Assembly: GCA_021809225.1 (NCBI GenBank)
Contig: JAKBAL010000157.1
Coordinates: 1 to 5,794 of the forward strand
Source: Pseudomonadota bacterium
GTDB taxonomy: Bacteria > Pseudomonadota > Alphaproteobacteria > UBA9655
Length of the DNA: 5,794 nucleotides
Direction of reading: 5' to 3'
Shown here: positions 1 to 5,323 of the stretch, in pieces
Layout: each line of letters starts with the position of its first letter
Numbering within the stretch: position 1 is the stretch's first letter
Program-made: the position numbers and the translations under genes
The notes under the pieces: model-generated
Database searches by the model: none
What the model saw: only the letters and a program-made list of their open reading frames with translations
Told to the model about the DNA's origin: nothing

Positions 1-1408
1 AAACAATCATAATTTTGTTAAAGTTATGAATAGGAGCAAGGTGGTTAATAAAAGAGCGCCCTTCGAGACGTAAGGTATCCCGAAAACAAAAAACACCGGC
101 TAGCTTGTTATCTATGAGGACGATACTTTCCATTCCGGGTTTTGATGGGGGAAGGTGAAGGGCTTGGTCTGGGTATCGAAGAGCTAAGGTTTTACGACTG
201 GTCATCGATATATCTTTGCCATTGATAGTACCAATTAACCCCTGACCTGAGTTTTCCGTGATACGTTTAACATCCAACAGAGAGAGGCCAGATTTTTTCG
301 CAGCATTCATAACGGCTTCTGCTAAGGGATGTTTGGAAAAGCGTTCTAAGCTTGCACTCTGTTGGAGGAGATCTTCTTTTTTAAATCCAGGAAGTGTAAA
401 TATTTCTTCTAATTCCGCTTTACCATAGGTGAGCGTGCCTGTCTTATCAAAGATGGCTGTTTTGCAGGTTGGCAGGCGTTCTAAAACCACTGGATCCCTT
501 ATAATAATTCCGCGCCTCGCAGAAAGAGAAATGGCACTAATGATCGTAATCGGTATGGCAATAAGCAAAGGGCAGGGCGTTGCTATAACAAGAACTGCTA
601 AAAATCGAACGGGTTCATCGGAAAGGTACCAGGCAAGTAAAGCACTAAAAAGAGCAAACGGGGCAAAAATGGCGCCAAACTGATCACTTAATCGACGAAG
701 TTTAGGGCGTTTTTGTTCCGACTCTTCCATCACCTTCATGATTTTGGCATATCGAGAATCTTGTGGGAGTTGGTCTGCATGAATGACGAGCATGGCGTCC
801 CCATTAATGGCGCCTGAAATCACAGAGACGCCAGGGGCTTTCGATACAAAATAGGGCTCACCTGTAAGGTAAGATTCATCCATGGAACCATGCCCTTCCG
901 CAACAACTCCATCAACGGGACATGTTTCATGAGGGTAGATAACAATATAGTCCCCGACTTGAATCTTACTGATAGAAATCTCTTCAATAGATTGACCATG
1001 CTTACGATGGGCAAAAGAGGGCATACGCTTAGCAAGAGCTGCAAGAACCGATGAGGCCTTACCAACGGCATAGGTTTCTAATATTTCCCCACTCGCAATC
1101 ATAAGAAGAACGATTGTTCCTGCAAGGTATTCGCCCAAATAGGTAGCTGTAATAACGGCCAGTGCTGCTAAAGAATCAGCTCCGAGATCTCGTTGGAAAA
1201 GTTTAAATAGGATTTGAAGAATAAGGGGAACGCCACAAATAACTATAGCGATCAAAAGAGGAATATCTGAGGCAGGAACATTGTGTACTTCTTTAAAAGA
1301 ACCTAGAAGAATTATGAAATGGAGAAAAATAGCTGAGATCAGGATCAAAAGCAGCCATATTTGCCATTTTAAAAGAGGTCGTAAACTTGCCATAAAGAAG
1401 TTTCTCAT
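1..1408 (-). CDS. Heavy-metal-translocating P1B-type ATPase, N-terminal part (runs off the left edge)
   Basis: An inner-membrane ATP-driven metal-ion exporter. The frame is open for 469 codons with no stop, so the C-terminal part lies outside the window. There is no N-terminal metal-binding HMA domain (no GMxCxxC). Hydrophobic segments lie at about residues 15-37, 49-70 and 78-111 (two helices), then at 249-267 and 270-293. The actuator loop has PVDG and DESYLTGEP (T182-P185), the transmembrane metal site is T277-P-C-P280, the phosphorylation site is D321 in DKTGTLT, and the P1B-specific HP pair is H360-P361, followed by G388/G390 of the nucleotide-binding domain. TPC replaces the CPC typical of Cu and Zn/Cd pumps, so the metal is not assigned. 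The parts that would settle the subgroup (helices 7-8, any C-terminal domain) are not visible. The start is ATG at 1408 or ATG at 1393; neither has a strong Shine-Dalgarno. The family call is very secure; the substrate is not. Confidence 0.95.
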   Translation of the reverse strand, partial: MRNFFMASLRPLLKWQIWLLLILISAIFLHFIILLGSFKEVHNVPASDIPLLIAIVICGVPLILQILFKLFQRDLGADSLAALAVITATYLGEYLAGTIVLLMIASGEILETYAVGKASSVLAALAKRMPSFAHRKHGQSIEEISISKIQVGDYIVIYPHETCPVDGVVAEGHGSMDESYLTGEPYFVSKAPGVSVISGAINGDAMLVIHADQLPQDSRYAKIMKVMEESEQKRPKLRRLSDQFGAIFAPFALFSALLAWYLSDEPVRFLAVLVIATPCPLLIAIPITIISAISLSARRGIIIRDPVVLERLPTCKTAIFDKTGTLTYGKAELEEIFTLPGFKKEDLLQQSASLERFSKHPLAEAVMNAAKKSGLSLLDVKRITENSGQGLIGTINGKDISMTSRKTLALRYPDQALHLPPSKPGMESIVLIDNKLAGVFCFRDTLRLEGRSFINHLAPIHNFNKIMIV

Positions 1409-1438
1409 TTTGTTTATGACAGAGATACGGTAAAATTG

Positions 1439-1467
1439 TTAATATTAAGTTTATTTTTTATTTGTAA
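1439..1467 (-). promoter_or_regulatory. Possible weak promoter for the P-type ATPase
   Basis: Reading the minus strand, TTACAA (1467-1462) and TATTAA (1444-1439) are separated by 17 bases and sit about 30 bp before the ATPase start. The -35 box matches the consensus at only three of six positions, and the region is so AT-rich that chance matches are expected. It is the best-spaced pair found in this gap. Confidence 0.2.
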
Positions 1468-1507
1468 TTCTTCTCTTGCATAGCATCATCTTAGGAAATC
1501 AATTGGC

Positions 1508-1638
1508 AAGATCATTTGTAATTACTCACGTCACCTCCCTCGCGGTGTCATCTTTGGCAAGAAATGCTAAAATTTTCTTTTAAAATCAAGCACTTCTAGC
1601 CAAAGGATGACACAGTGGGTGAGTAGTTAAGATCATTT
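1508..1638. repeat. MITE-like element: long imperfect inverted repeat inside a 10-bp direct repeat
   Basis: The 10-mer AAGATCATTT occurs at 1508-1517 and again at 1629-1638. Between the copies lie two arms, 1520-1568 and 1589-1628, which are imperfect reverse complements. The outer ends match at 9 of 10 positions (AATTACTCAC against AACTACTCAC), and the inner part pairs through GTGTCAT, TTTGGC and TGCT, with one bulge of about ten extra bases in the left arm. The loop is about 20 bases and AT-rich. Terminal inverted repeats flanked by a short direct repeat are the signature of a small non-autonomous transposable element with its target-site duplication. No coding capacity is present. The alternative is a large intergenic hairpin acting on mRNA ends, since it begins three bases beyond the stop codon of the gene at 1642. 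Confidence 0.55.
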
Positions 1639-1641
1639 TAT

Positions 1642-2271
1642 TTACTTAAAAATATTTGATATCCCAAACATTTTTGAAGACTTAGCAGATTCAATAATAC
1701 TGCCCGCTATTTCTTGAAAATTATTAGGAGCATCCATATGAAAGCTAGTCTCTAATTCCACCTTTTTGCAAAATATACTATCCTTTGTTAATTTTACTGC
1801 TTCTCGAAGGAAATCTAAATCTTCTTCTTTTCTAATATTTTTAAATTTAATACATTCTAATTTATACTTTCCCACTTTTGTTTTTTTCTTACTTTTAACA
1901 GAAAGTTTAACTTGTTTTTGTGATTCTTCGGTAGGCTTCTTGAGATCTTCAGCTATTACAAACTTTTCAAACTGCTCGTAAAATTTTTCATCATTTGGCA
2001 TAATTATTGTTAATGTTGACCCCATTTTACCTACAGATCTAGTTTCATGCCGTGAAAGAGGGGAGCCTTGACTTTCTTCCTGAGGTAAATTTTTGGTTTC
2101 TTCATTAAAATCAATATGTATTTCTCTACGAACTCTCAATGTTTTTGTGGAACGGAGACTCTTCTCTTGTATGTAAGAATCCTCAACAGTGATACTCACA
2201 GCTTTTAAGGACCCTAAAAGCAAAAATCCAGAAACCAGAATGAATGTGGATAAAAATGCTGTTTTCTTCAT
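1642..2271 (-). CDS. Exported protein of unknown function
   Basis: I do not recognise this protein. The N-terminus, MKKTAFLSTF followed by a hydrophobic stretch to about residue 24, is a typical Sec signal peptide with likely cleavage near residues 23-26. The mature part of roughly 185 residues is charged and lysine-rich, with a basic patch around residues 113-138 (SKKKTK) and two cysteines (ECIKF, IFCKK). There are no further membrane helices and no recognised motif, so a periplasmic or secreted soluble protein is likely. The ATG at 2271 is preferred for its classical signal-peptide start; a GTG immediately before it (2274) is the alternative and is better spaced from the upstream GAGGA. The coding sequence looks more AT-rich than the ATPase, LysR and DUF924 genes, which may indicate relaxed constraint or transfer. 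It is bracketed by 80 bp of non-coding sequence upstream and the inverted-repeat element downstream. Confidence 0.75.
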   Translation of the reverse strand: MKKTAFLSTFILVSGFLLLGSLKAVSITVEDSYIQEKSLRSTKTLRVRREIHIDFNEETKNLPQEESQGSPLSRHETRSVGKMGSTLTIIMPNDEKFYEQFEKFVIAEDLKKPTEESQKQVKLSVKSKKKTKVGKYKLECIKFKNIRKEEDLDFLREAVKLTKDSIFCKKVELETSFHMDAPNNFQEIAGSIIESAKSSKMFGISNIFK

Positions 2272-2351
2272 CACCCTATATTATTCCTCATTTTATTACG
2301 ACAGACAATAAAAAGCCGATTTATCTTCATAAAATCCTAATATTATGAAAA

Positions 2352-2966
2352 CTAAAACTGATCTACATTCCCAGCCATACGAATGAAAACTTCTGCCCAT
2401 GTCTTACCATAAGGATAAAAGTCATCTCTTTGTCCACTCTCCCATTTCTTTTTCATCTCTGGCGTATCAATTTTAAAATCGGGGCGGTATTTCATCGTTA
2501 TTGCTCTCAAGTCCTGATGAAGCTCAGCCATAGAAGGGCGCCCCCAATACCAATAGCCATTATAGATTTTGTAGATTTTTAATCCTGGTTCAAGAACAAA
2601 TGTGTGAGGAATCATAGGCTTATTCGTTTGATCAGTGTATTCTAAAATCTCAAGATCATTTAAAATGATTCGCTCCTGGTCATATAAGAAGGGCCAATGG
2701 GCTCCCACACCTAACCTTAAGTCATTGATCAAAATTAAATTATCACAATTAATAGTTACCATTCGTGTGAAACCAACATCACATTGGGAAGAAAATTGCA
2801 CCATCTGAGACAGTTGTTGTCTATCTTTCGGACAATATATCCCTCTTCCTAGCATCAGAATCATGGGATCCATCCCTTGAAGAAGGGATAACTTTCGCTT
2901 CACATTTGTATGGTCCGGTAACTCAAAGTCTGGAAATATCGCTCCTACCTTTATGTCTTCACGCAT
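2352..2966 (-). CDS. AhpC/TSA-superfamily redoxin (peroxiredoxin-like) protein
   Basis: A predicted cytoplasmic thioredoxin-fold protein of 204 residues with no signal peptide. The N-terminal GAIFPDFELPDH is the usual opening strand of AhpC/TSA proteins. The putative reactive cysteine is C45 in RGIYCPKD. Two more cysteines lie at 62 and 74, and MIPHTFVLEPG (about 137-147) supplies the thioredoxin-fold cis-proline region. The C-terminus contains GYWYWGRPS and YGKTWAEVF, which I recall as conserved in a distinct redoxin family, named in databases only as AhpC/TSA or redoxin-domain proteins. The classical peroxiredoxin PxxxTxxC motif is absent, so thiol peroxidase activity is inferred from the fold only. 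The start at 2966 is chosen because AGGGAG lies six bases upstream and relatives begin MREDI; an in-frame ATG at 2981 would place that ribosome site inside the gene. It lies 60 bp downstream of the DUF924 gene on the same strand. Confidence 0.88.
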   Translation of the reverse strand: MREDIKVGAIFPDFELPDHTNVKRKLSLLQGMDPMILMLGRGIYCPKDRQQLSQMVQFSSQCDVGFTRMVTINCDNLILINDLRLGVGAHWPFLYDQERIILNDLEILEYTDQTNKPMIPHTFVLEPGLKIYKIYNGYWYWGRPSMAELHQDLRAITMKYRPDFKIDTPEMKKKWESGQRDDFYPYGKTWAEVFIRMAGNVDQF

Positions 2967-2972
2967 GATTAG

Positions 2973-2978
2973 CTCCCT
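2973..2978 (-). promoter_or_regulatory. Ribosome binding site fixing the redoxin start
   Basis: AGGGAG on the minus strand lies six bases before the ATG at 2966. It falls between the two in-frame ATG codons (2981 and 2966) and can serve only the second. Confidence 0.7.
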
Positions 2979-2989
2979 CATTTTATTTT

Positions 2990-3016
2990 GTTATACTTCG
3001 ATTGAGTGTAACACAA
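2990..3016 (-). promoter_or_regulatory. Possible promoter for the redoxin gene
   Basis: On the minus strand, TTGTGT (3016-3011) and TATAAC (2995-2990) are 15 bases apart, shorter than the preferred 17. The pair would give a leader of about 17 bases to the ATG at 2966. If active, it would let the redoxin gene be expressed apart from the upstream rhodanese-DUF924 pair. No convincing terminator was seen between the genes, so read-through is equally possible. Confidence 0.25.
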
Positions 3017-3026
3017 TTGATTAAAG

Positions 3027-3596
3027 TCAAAAAGAAATATTCTTTTCAAGAAAAGAAACTTCTTCATGGGTACTGAGCCGACCTAGAATCGAATTGCGGT
3101 GAGGGAATCGTCCAAAACGGGCAATAATATCTCTGTGATCAACGGCATACTGAAGAGCTTCTTTGTTTCCGAGAGCTTGAAAAAGATGAATAGATTCTTC
3201 TTGGTCTTCAAGGTCTTCGCTATGCTCAAAAGGAAGGTAAAAAAACGTTCTTTGTAGAGATGAAAGCCTGCGATCAAATTCTTTGATTAAACCATCTTTA
3301 GCAATCTTAAGAGCAAGGAAGTCAGAAGCAAAGGCTTGAGGTTTTCCACGGTACATATTCCGAGGAAATTGATCTAAAAGAAGAACAAGAGCTAGAGAAC
3401 CCTCAGGTGTATCGAGAAGGAAATTAAGATTTCCCCGAATGGCCTTCTGATAAGTCAATTCAAATCGGTCCCGAATCTGTTGATCAAGTTCGGGGGTGCT
3501 GTGAAACCAAAAATCCTTAGGACATTCATGATTGGGGGAGTCAGACTCCCCAAACCAGAAAGAAAGAATCGTTGAGATAATGGGTGTTGGGCCCAT
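3027..3596 (-). CDS. DUF924 family protein
   Basis: A cytoplasmic, mostly alpha-helical protein of 189 residues with the complete signature of DUF924, whose biochemical role is not known. Visible family blocks in order are ILSFWFG (10-16), DFWFHSTPELDQQIRDRF (28-45), LLLDQFPRN (72-80), FYLPFEHSED (119-128), HRDIIARFGRFPHRN (154-168), LGR (171-173) and T176 with the following HEE. The length is normal for the family and nothing appears missing. The ATG directly follows the rhodanese stop codon (TAAATG, no gap), with GAGGG four bases upstream inside the end of the rhodanese gene, so translational coupling to the rhodanese is expected. The family's helical-repeat fold suggests a binding role, but no function is assigned here. 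Confidence 0.95.
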   Translation of the reverse strand: MGPTPIISTILSFWFGESDSPNHECPKDFWFHSTPELDQQIRDRFELTYQKAIRGNLNFLLDTPEGSLALVLLLDQFPRNMYRGKPQAFASDFLALKIAKDGLIKEFDRRLSSLQRTFFYLPFEHSEDLEDQEESIHLFQALGNKEALQYAVDHRDIIARFGRFPHRNSILGRLSTHEEVSFLEKNISF

Positions 3597-4034
3597 TTAG
3601 CCCTCTACACCTTGTGTGGGTTTGTTATTTGCTTTCCATTCATGGATGCCTCCATGATAATCCATAACGTTCGTGTACCCTAACTCTGCAAGGCGTTTTG
3701 CAAGGTTTTTGCTTGCGGGACATTGTATCCCTCCACAGTAAACAACGACCAGTCCGTTCTTATTGGGTAAGGTTTTTTCAATCGTTATCTGTTCTGATTC
3801 AGCGGGAAGTCTCTGAGCTCCCCTAATAAGTGTGCCATCAAAGTATTTATCTGAACGGGCATCAACAAGACTTAAAGGTACCTTAGAGTTGAGTAAGGCT
3901 TCAAGTCCTTGCATATCGATCTCCCCCCCTTGGTGTTGGATGTCTGCTTCCTGATGGGAGGAAGCTTCAACTCCTACGTTATGTGCAAAAATACTAACTG
4001 CAAGTGCAATTGCACATGGTTTCAAAATATTCAT
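3597..4034 (-). CDS. Exported single-domain rhodanese-like protein
   Basis: A protein of 145 residues with a signal peptide (MNILKPCAIALAVSIF, cleavage probably after VEA at residue 24), so it acts in the periplasm. The rhodanese domain runs from about residue 38: LSLVDARS (54-61, the CH2A-type aspartate and arginine), GAQRLP (72-77, in place of the usual GAxxiP), VVVYCGGIQCPAS (96-108) with C100 as the candidate sulfur-carrying cysteine, and the C-terminal GYTNVMDYHGGIHEW (119-133). The active loop differs from the common CxxGxRS: a second cysteine (C105) sits five residues after C100, so a disulfide or relay chemistry is possible. The start at 4034 is set by AGGAG eight bases upstream and by the signal peptide. 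The frame stays open upstream to 4145, but that extension would bury both. It is the first gene of a probable operon with DUF924. Confidence 0.93.
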   Translation of the reverse strand: MNILKPCAIALAVSIFAHNVGVEASSHQEADIQHQGGEIDMQGLEALLNSKVPLSLVDARSDKYFDGTLIRGAQRLPAESEQITIEKTLPNKNGLVVVYCGGIQCPASKNLAKRLAELGYTNVMDYHGGIHEWKANNKPTQGVEG

Positions 4035-4042
4035 TGTTTCGA

Positions 4043-4047
4043 CTCCT
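4043..4047 (-). promoter_or_regulatory. Ribosome binding site fixing the rhodanese start
   Basis: AGGAG, within AAAGGAGTC on the minus strand, lies eight bases before the ATG at 4034. It is the strongest Shine-Dalgarno in this gap and argues against the longer open frame that begins at 4145. Confidence 0.75.
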
Positions 4048-4059
4048 TTGTAAATTAAA

Positions 4060-4089
4060 TATAAACTTATTTTTACTAAACAAGTTATA
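4060..4089. repeat. Imperfect inverted repeat in the rhodanese leader/promoter region
   Basis: TATAAACTT (4060-4068) and AAGTTATA (4082-4089) are reverse complements apart from one extra base, with 13 bases between them. The pair lies 25-55 bp upstream of the rhodanese start, where a promoter or leader should be. It could be a second regulatory site or a chance product of AT-rich sequence. Confidence 0.25.
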
Positions 4090-4125
4090 GTACATGGTAT
4101 AGCATGATTTTCTTTAAGATAAAAT

Positions 4126-4154
4126 TTGATTGTTTTAAACAACATGTTTAAAAT
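4126..4154 (+). promoter_or_regulatory. Sigma-70-type promoter of the LysR gene
   Basis: TTGATT (4126-4131) and TAAAAT (4149-4154) are separated by exactly 17 bases and match the housekeeping consensus at four and five of six positions. Transcription would begin near 4161, leaving a leader of about 11 bases before the ATG at 4172. The spacer and -10 box are occupied by the inverted repeat at 4133-4153. Confidence 0.55.
4133..4153. promoter_or_regulatory. Operator-like perfect inverted repeat over the LysR promoter
   Basis: The half-sites TTTTAAACA (4133-4141) and TGTTTAAAA (4145-4153) are exact reverse complements around ACA. The repeat covers the spacer and most of the -10 element of the best LysR promoter and ends 18 bp before the gene. 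It is placed where a bound dimer would block transcription, which fits negative autoregulation by the LysR protein. It does not show the textbook symmetric T-N11-A (the symmetric positions are A and T), so another regulator could be the binder. Confidence 0.5.
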
Positions 4155-4171
4155 AACTTAACAAGATAAGA

Positions 4172-5095
4172 ATGCTTATGAATTTTGACATACAAGACCT
4201 TCTTCTTTTAGAAATCATTGAACAGAACGGCTCCTTTTCTGCAGCTGCAAGCCTCCTTTATCGTACGCGATCAGCCATCACCCAGCATGTTCAAAAGCTT
4301 GAAGATCAACTCGGATTTTTAATTTTCGATCGTACACATTACCGACCTTCTTTGACACATGAAGGTCATCTCTTTCTTGAGCGAGGCCGCCCCCTTCTTA
4401 GAAACTTTGAGCAGTTAAAATCAGAAATTCAGCATATTAAGCAAGGATGGGAGTCTGAATTTACGATTGCTATTGATGATGTTCTCCCTATAGAAATTCT
4501 TTTTTTTCTGATCGAAGACTTTCGAAAAGTGGCTCCCCATGTGACCATTCGTATTCTTCGTGAGGTTTTAAATGGGTGCTGGGATGCTTTGGCTTCTAAT
4601 CAAGCGAGTCTCGTGGTAGGAGCCACAGGAGAACCACCTCTTGATCTCATTTGTGGTCAACAAACACTAGGCTCTGTAGAATTCGTTTTTGCTGTTGCGA
4701 AGAATCATCCCCTCACTCAATATCCTGCCCCTTTGAGTTCAGAAGATCTTATAGCTTTTCCAAGCATTGTTATCTCTGACACCTCGCAAACTATATCAAA
4801 GCGCTCATCAGGGGTTGTTTCACACCAACCAAAAATCATTGTTCCCACAATGGACGCAAAGATTCGAGCTCAAGTTCTTGGATTAGGAACAGGATATCTG
4901 CCCCGTCCTCGTATTCTTCCCCTTCTTGAGACAGGCCAATTGGTTGTTCTTGAACTCGCCCATCATGCAAAAAGAAAAGGTCATTTTAATATAGCGTGGC
5001 AAGTCAATTCAGCAAGCCCCGTTCTTGCTTGGTTTTTAGAGGCATTAGAGTCTAAAGAAGTGAGGAGACAGTTGTTAGATGGGCCCTCTCGCTAA
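4172..5095 (+). CDS. LysR-family transcriptional regulator, YhaJ/AllS-like
   Basis: A DNA-binding regulator of 307 residues, normal length for the family. The winged helix-turn-helix occupies about residues 8-66, with the hallmark pattern GSFSAAASLLYRTRSAITQ (20-38), KLEDQLG (42-48) and IFDR (51-54). A linker helix is followed by the two-lobed effector-binding domain from about residue 93. GWESEFTIAIDDVLP, ILREVLNGCWDAL and the late GLGTGYLPRP are features I associate with the YhaJ/AllS branch rather than with CysB or OxyR. OxyR-type redox cysteines are not evident; only two cysteines (in NGCWD and LICGQ) are seen. The start may be ATG at 4172 or at 4178; both have only a weak purine-rich site (AAGATAAG). 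The gene is divergent from the rhodanese operon across a 137-bp gap, so it may control that operon as well as itself; the effector cannot be read from sequence. Confidence 0.95.
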   Translation: MLMNFDIQDLLLLEIIEQNGSFSAAASLLYRTRSAITQHVQKLEDQLGFLIFDRTHYRPSLTHEGHLFLERGRPLLRNFEQLKSEIQHIKQGWESEFTIAIDDVLPIEILFFLIEDFRKVAPHVTIRILREVLNGCWDALASNQASLVVGATGEPPLDLICGQQTLGSVEFVFAVAKNHPLTQYPAPLSSEDLIAFPSIVISDTSQTISKRSSGVVSHQPKIIVPTMDAKIRAQVLGLGTGYLPRPRILPLLETGQLVVLELAHHAKRKGHFNIAWQVNSASPVLAWFLEALESKEVRRQLLDGPSR

Positions 5096-5207
5096 CCGTC
5101 ACGCAGAATTAGAATTAAATTAGAGTAAACTTGATAAAACAGGAGCAATCCATCTTATGAACCCCTTTTTTGCTAAAGGAGAAACTCCCCCCTATCTCAG
5201 CTCACTA

Positions 5208-5236
5208 TTGTAGTATTTAGTGTGATTGGCTATAAA
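5208..5236 (+). promoter_or_regulatory. Candidate upstream promoter for the six-cysteine exported protein
   Basis: TTGTAG (5208-5213) and TATAAA (5231-5236) are 17 bases apart and match the consensus at four and five of six positions. Transcription would start near 5243, giving a leader of about 80 bases. No strong terminator was found after the LysR stop at 5095, so read-through from LysR is not excluded. Confidence 0.35.
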
Positions 5237-5256
5237 ATGAAGACATTTTTACTGAG

Positions 5257-5285
5257 TTAACAAGATCTTAATATTTTTATATTAA
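5257..5285 (+). promoter_or_regulatory. Candidate downstream promoter for the six-cysteine exported protein
   Basis: TTAACA (5257-5262) and TATTAA (5280-5285) are 17 bases apart, and the -35 box misses the consensus by one base. The predicted start near 5292 leaves a leader of about 32 bases. A perfect 7-bp inverted repeat (TTAATAT 5268-5274, ATATTAA 5279-5285) overlaps the spacer and -10 box, but it is purely A/T. Confidence 0.35.
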
Positions 5286-5323
5286 ATTAAAGAGGACATT
5301 GAATAAAATAAAAGGAAATTCTC

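Noticed and set aside
429..683. Plus-strand open frame of 84 codons
   Set aside because: It lies wholly antisense to the P-type ATPase, over the DKTGT and TPC coding region; the translation has no recognisable features.
820..1071. Minus-strand open frame of 83 codons
   Set aside because: It is an alternative frame inside the ATPase actuator-domain coding sequence, whose own frame is continuous and carries all expected motifs.
1520..1628. Long hairpin as an intrinsic terminator
   Set aside because: No run of T follows the stem on either strand, and the stem is much longer than a typical terminator; the flanking direct repeat favours an inserted element.
1766..1981. Plus-strand open frame of 71 codons
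   Set aside because: It is antisense to the unknown exported protein and low in complexity; no ribosome site was seen.
3083..3277. Minus-strand open frame of 64 codons
   Set aside because: It is a shifted frame within DUF924, whose true frame shows every family block.
4035..4145. Upstream extension of the rhodanese by 37 codons
   Set aside because: It would hide the signal peptide and the good AGGAG site, and would run through the divergent promoter and palindrome.
5171..5190. GGAG-AAA-CTCC mini-hairpin as a LysR terminator
   Set aside because: The stem is only four to five bases and no T-run follows.
5157..5213. 18-codon frame after the LysR gene, with AGGAG 11 bases before its ATG
   Set aside because: The spacing to the ribosome site is long, the peptide (MNPFFAKGE...) has no membrane or leader features, and it is too short to support from one sequence.
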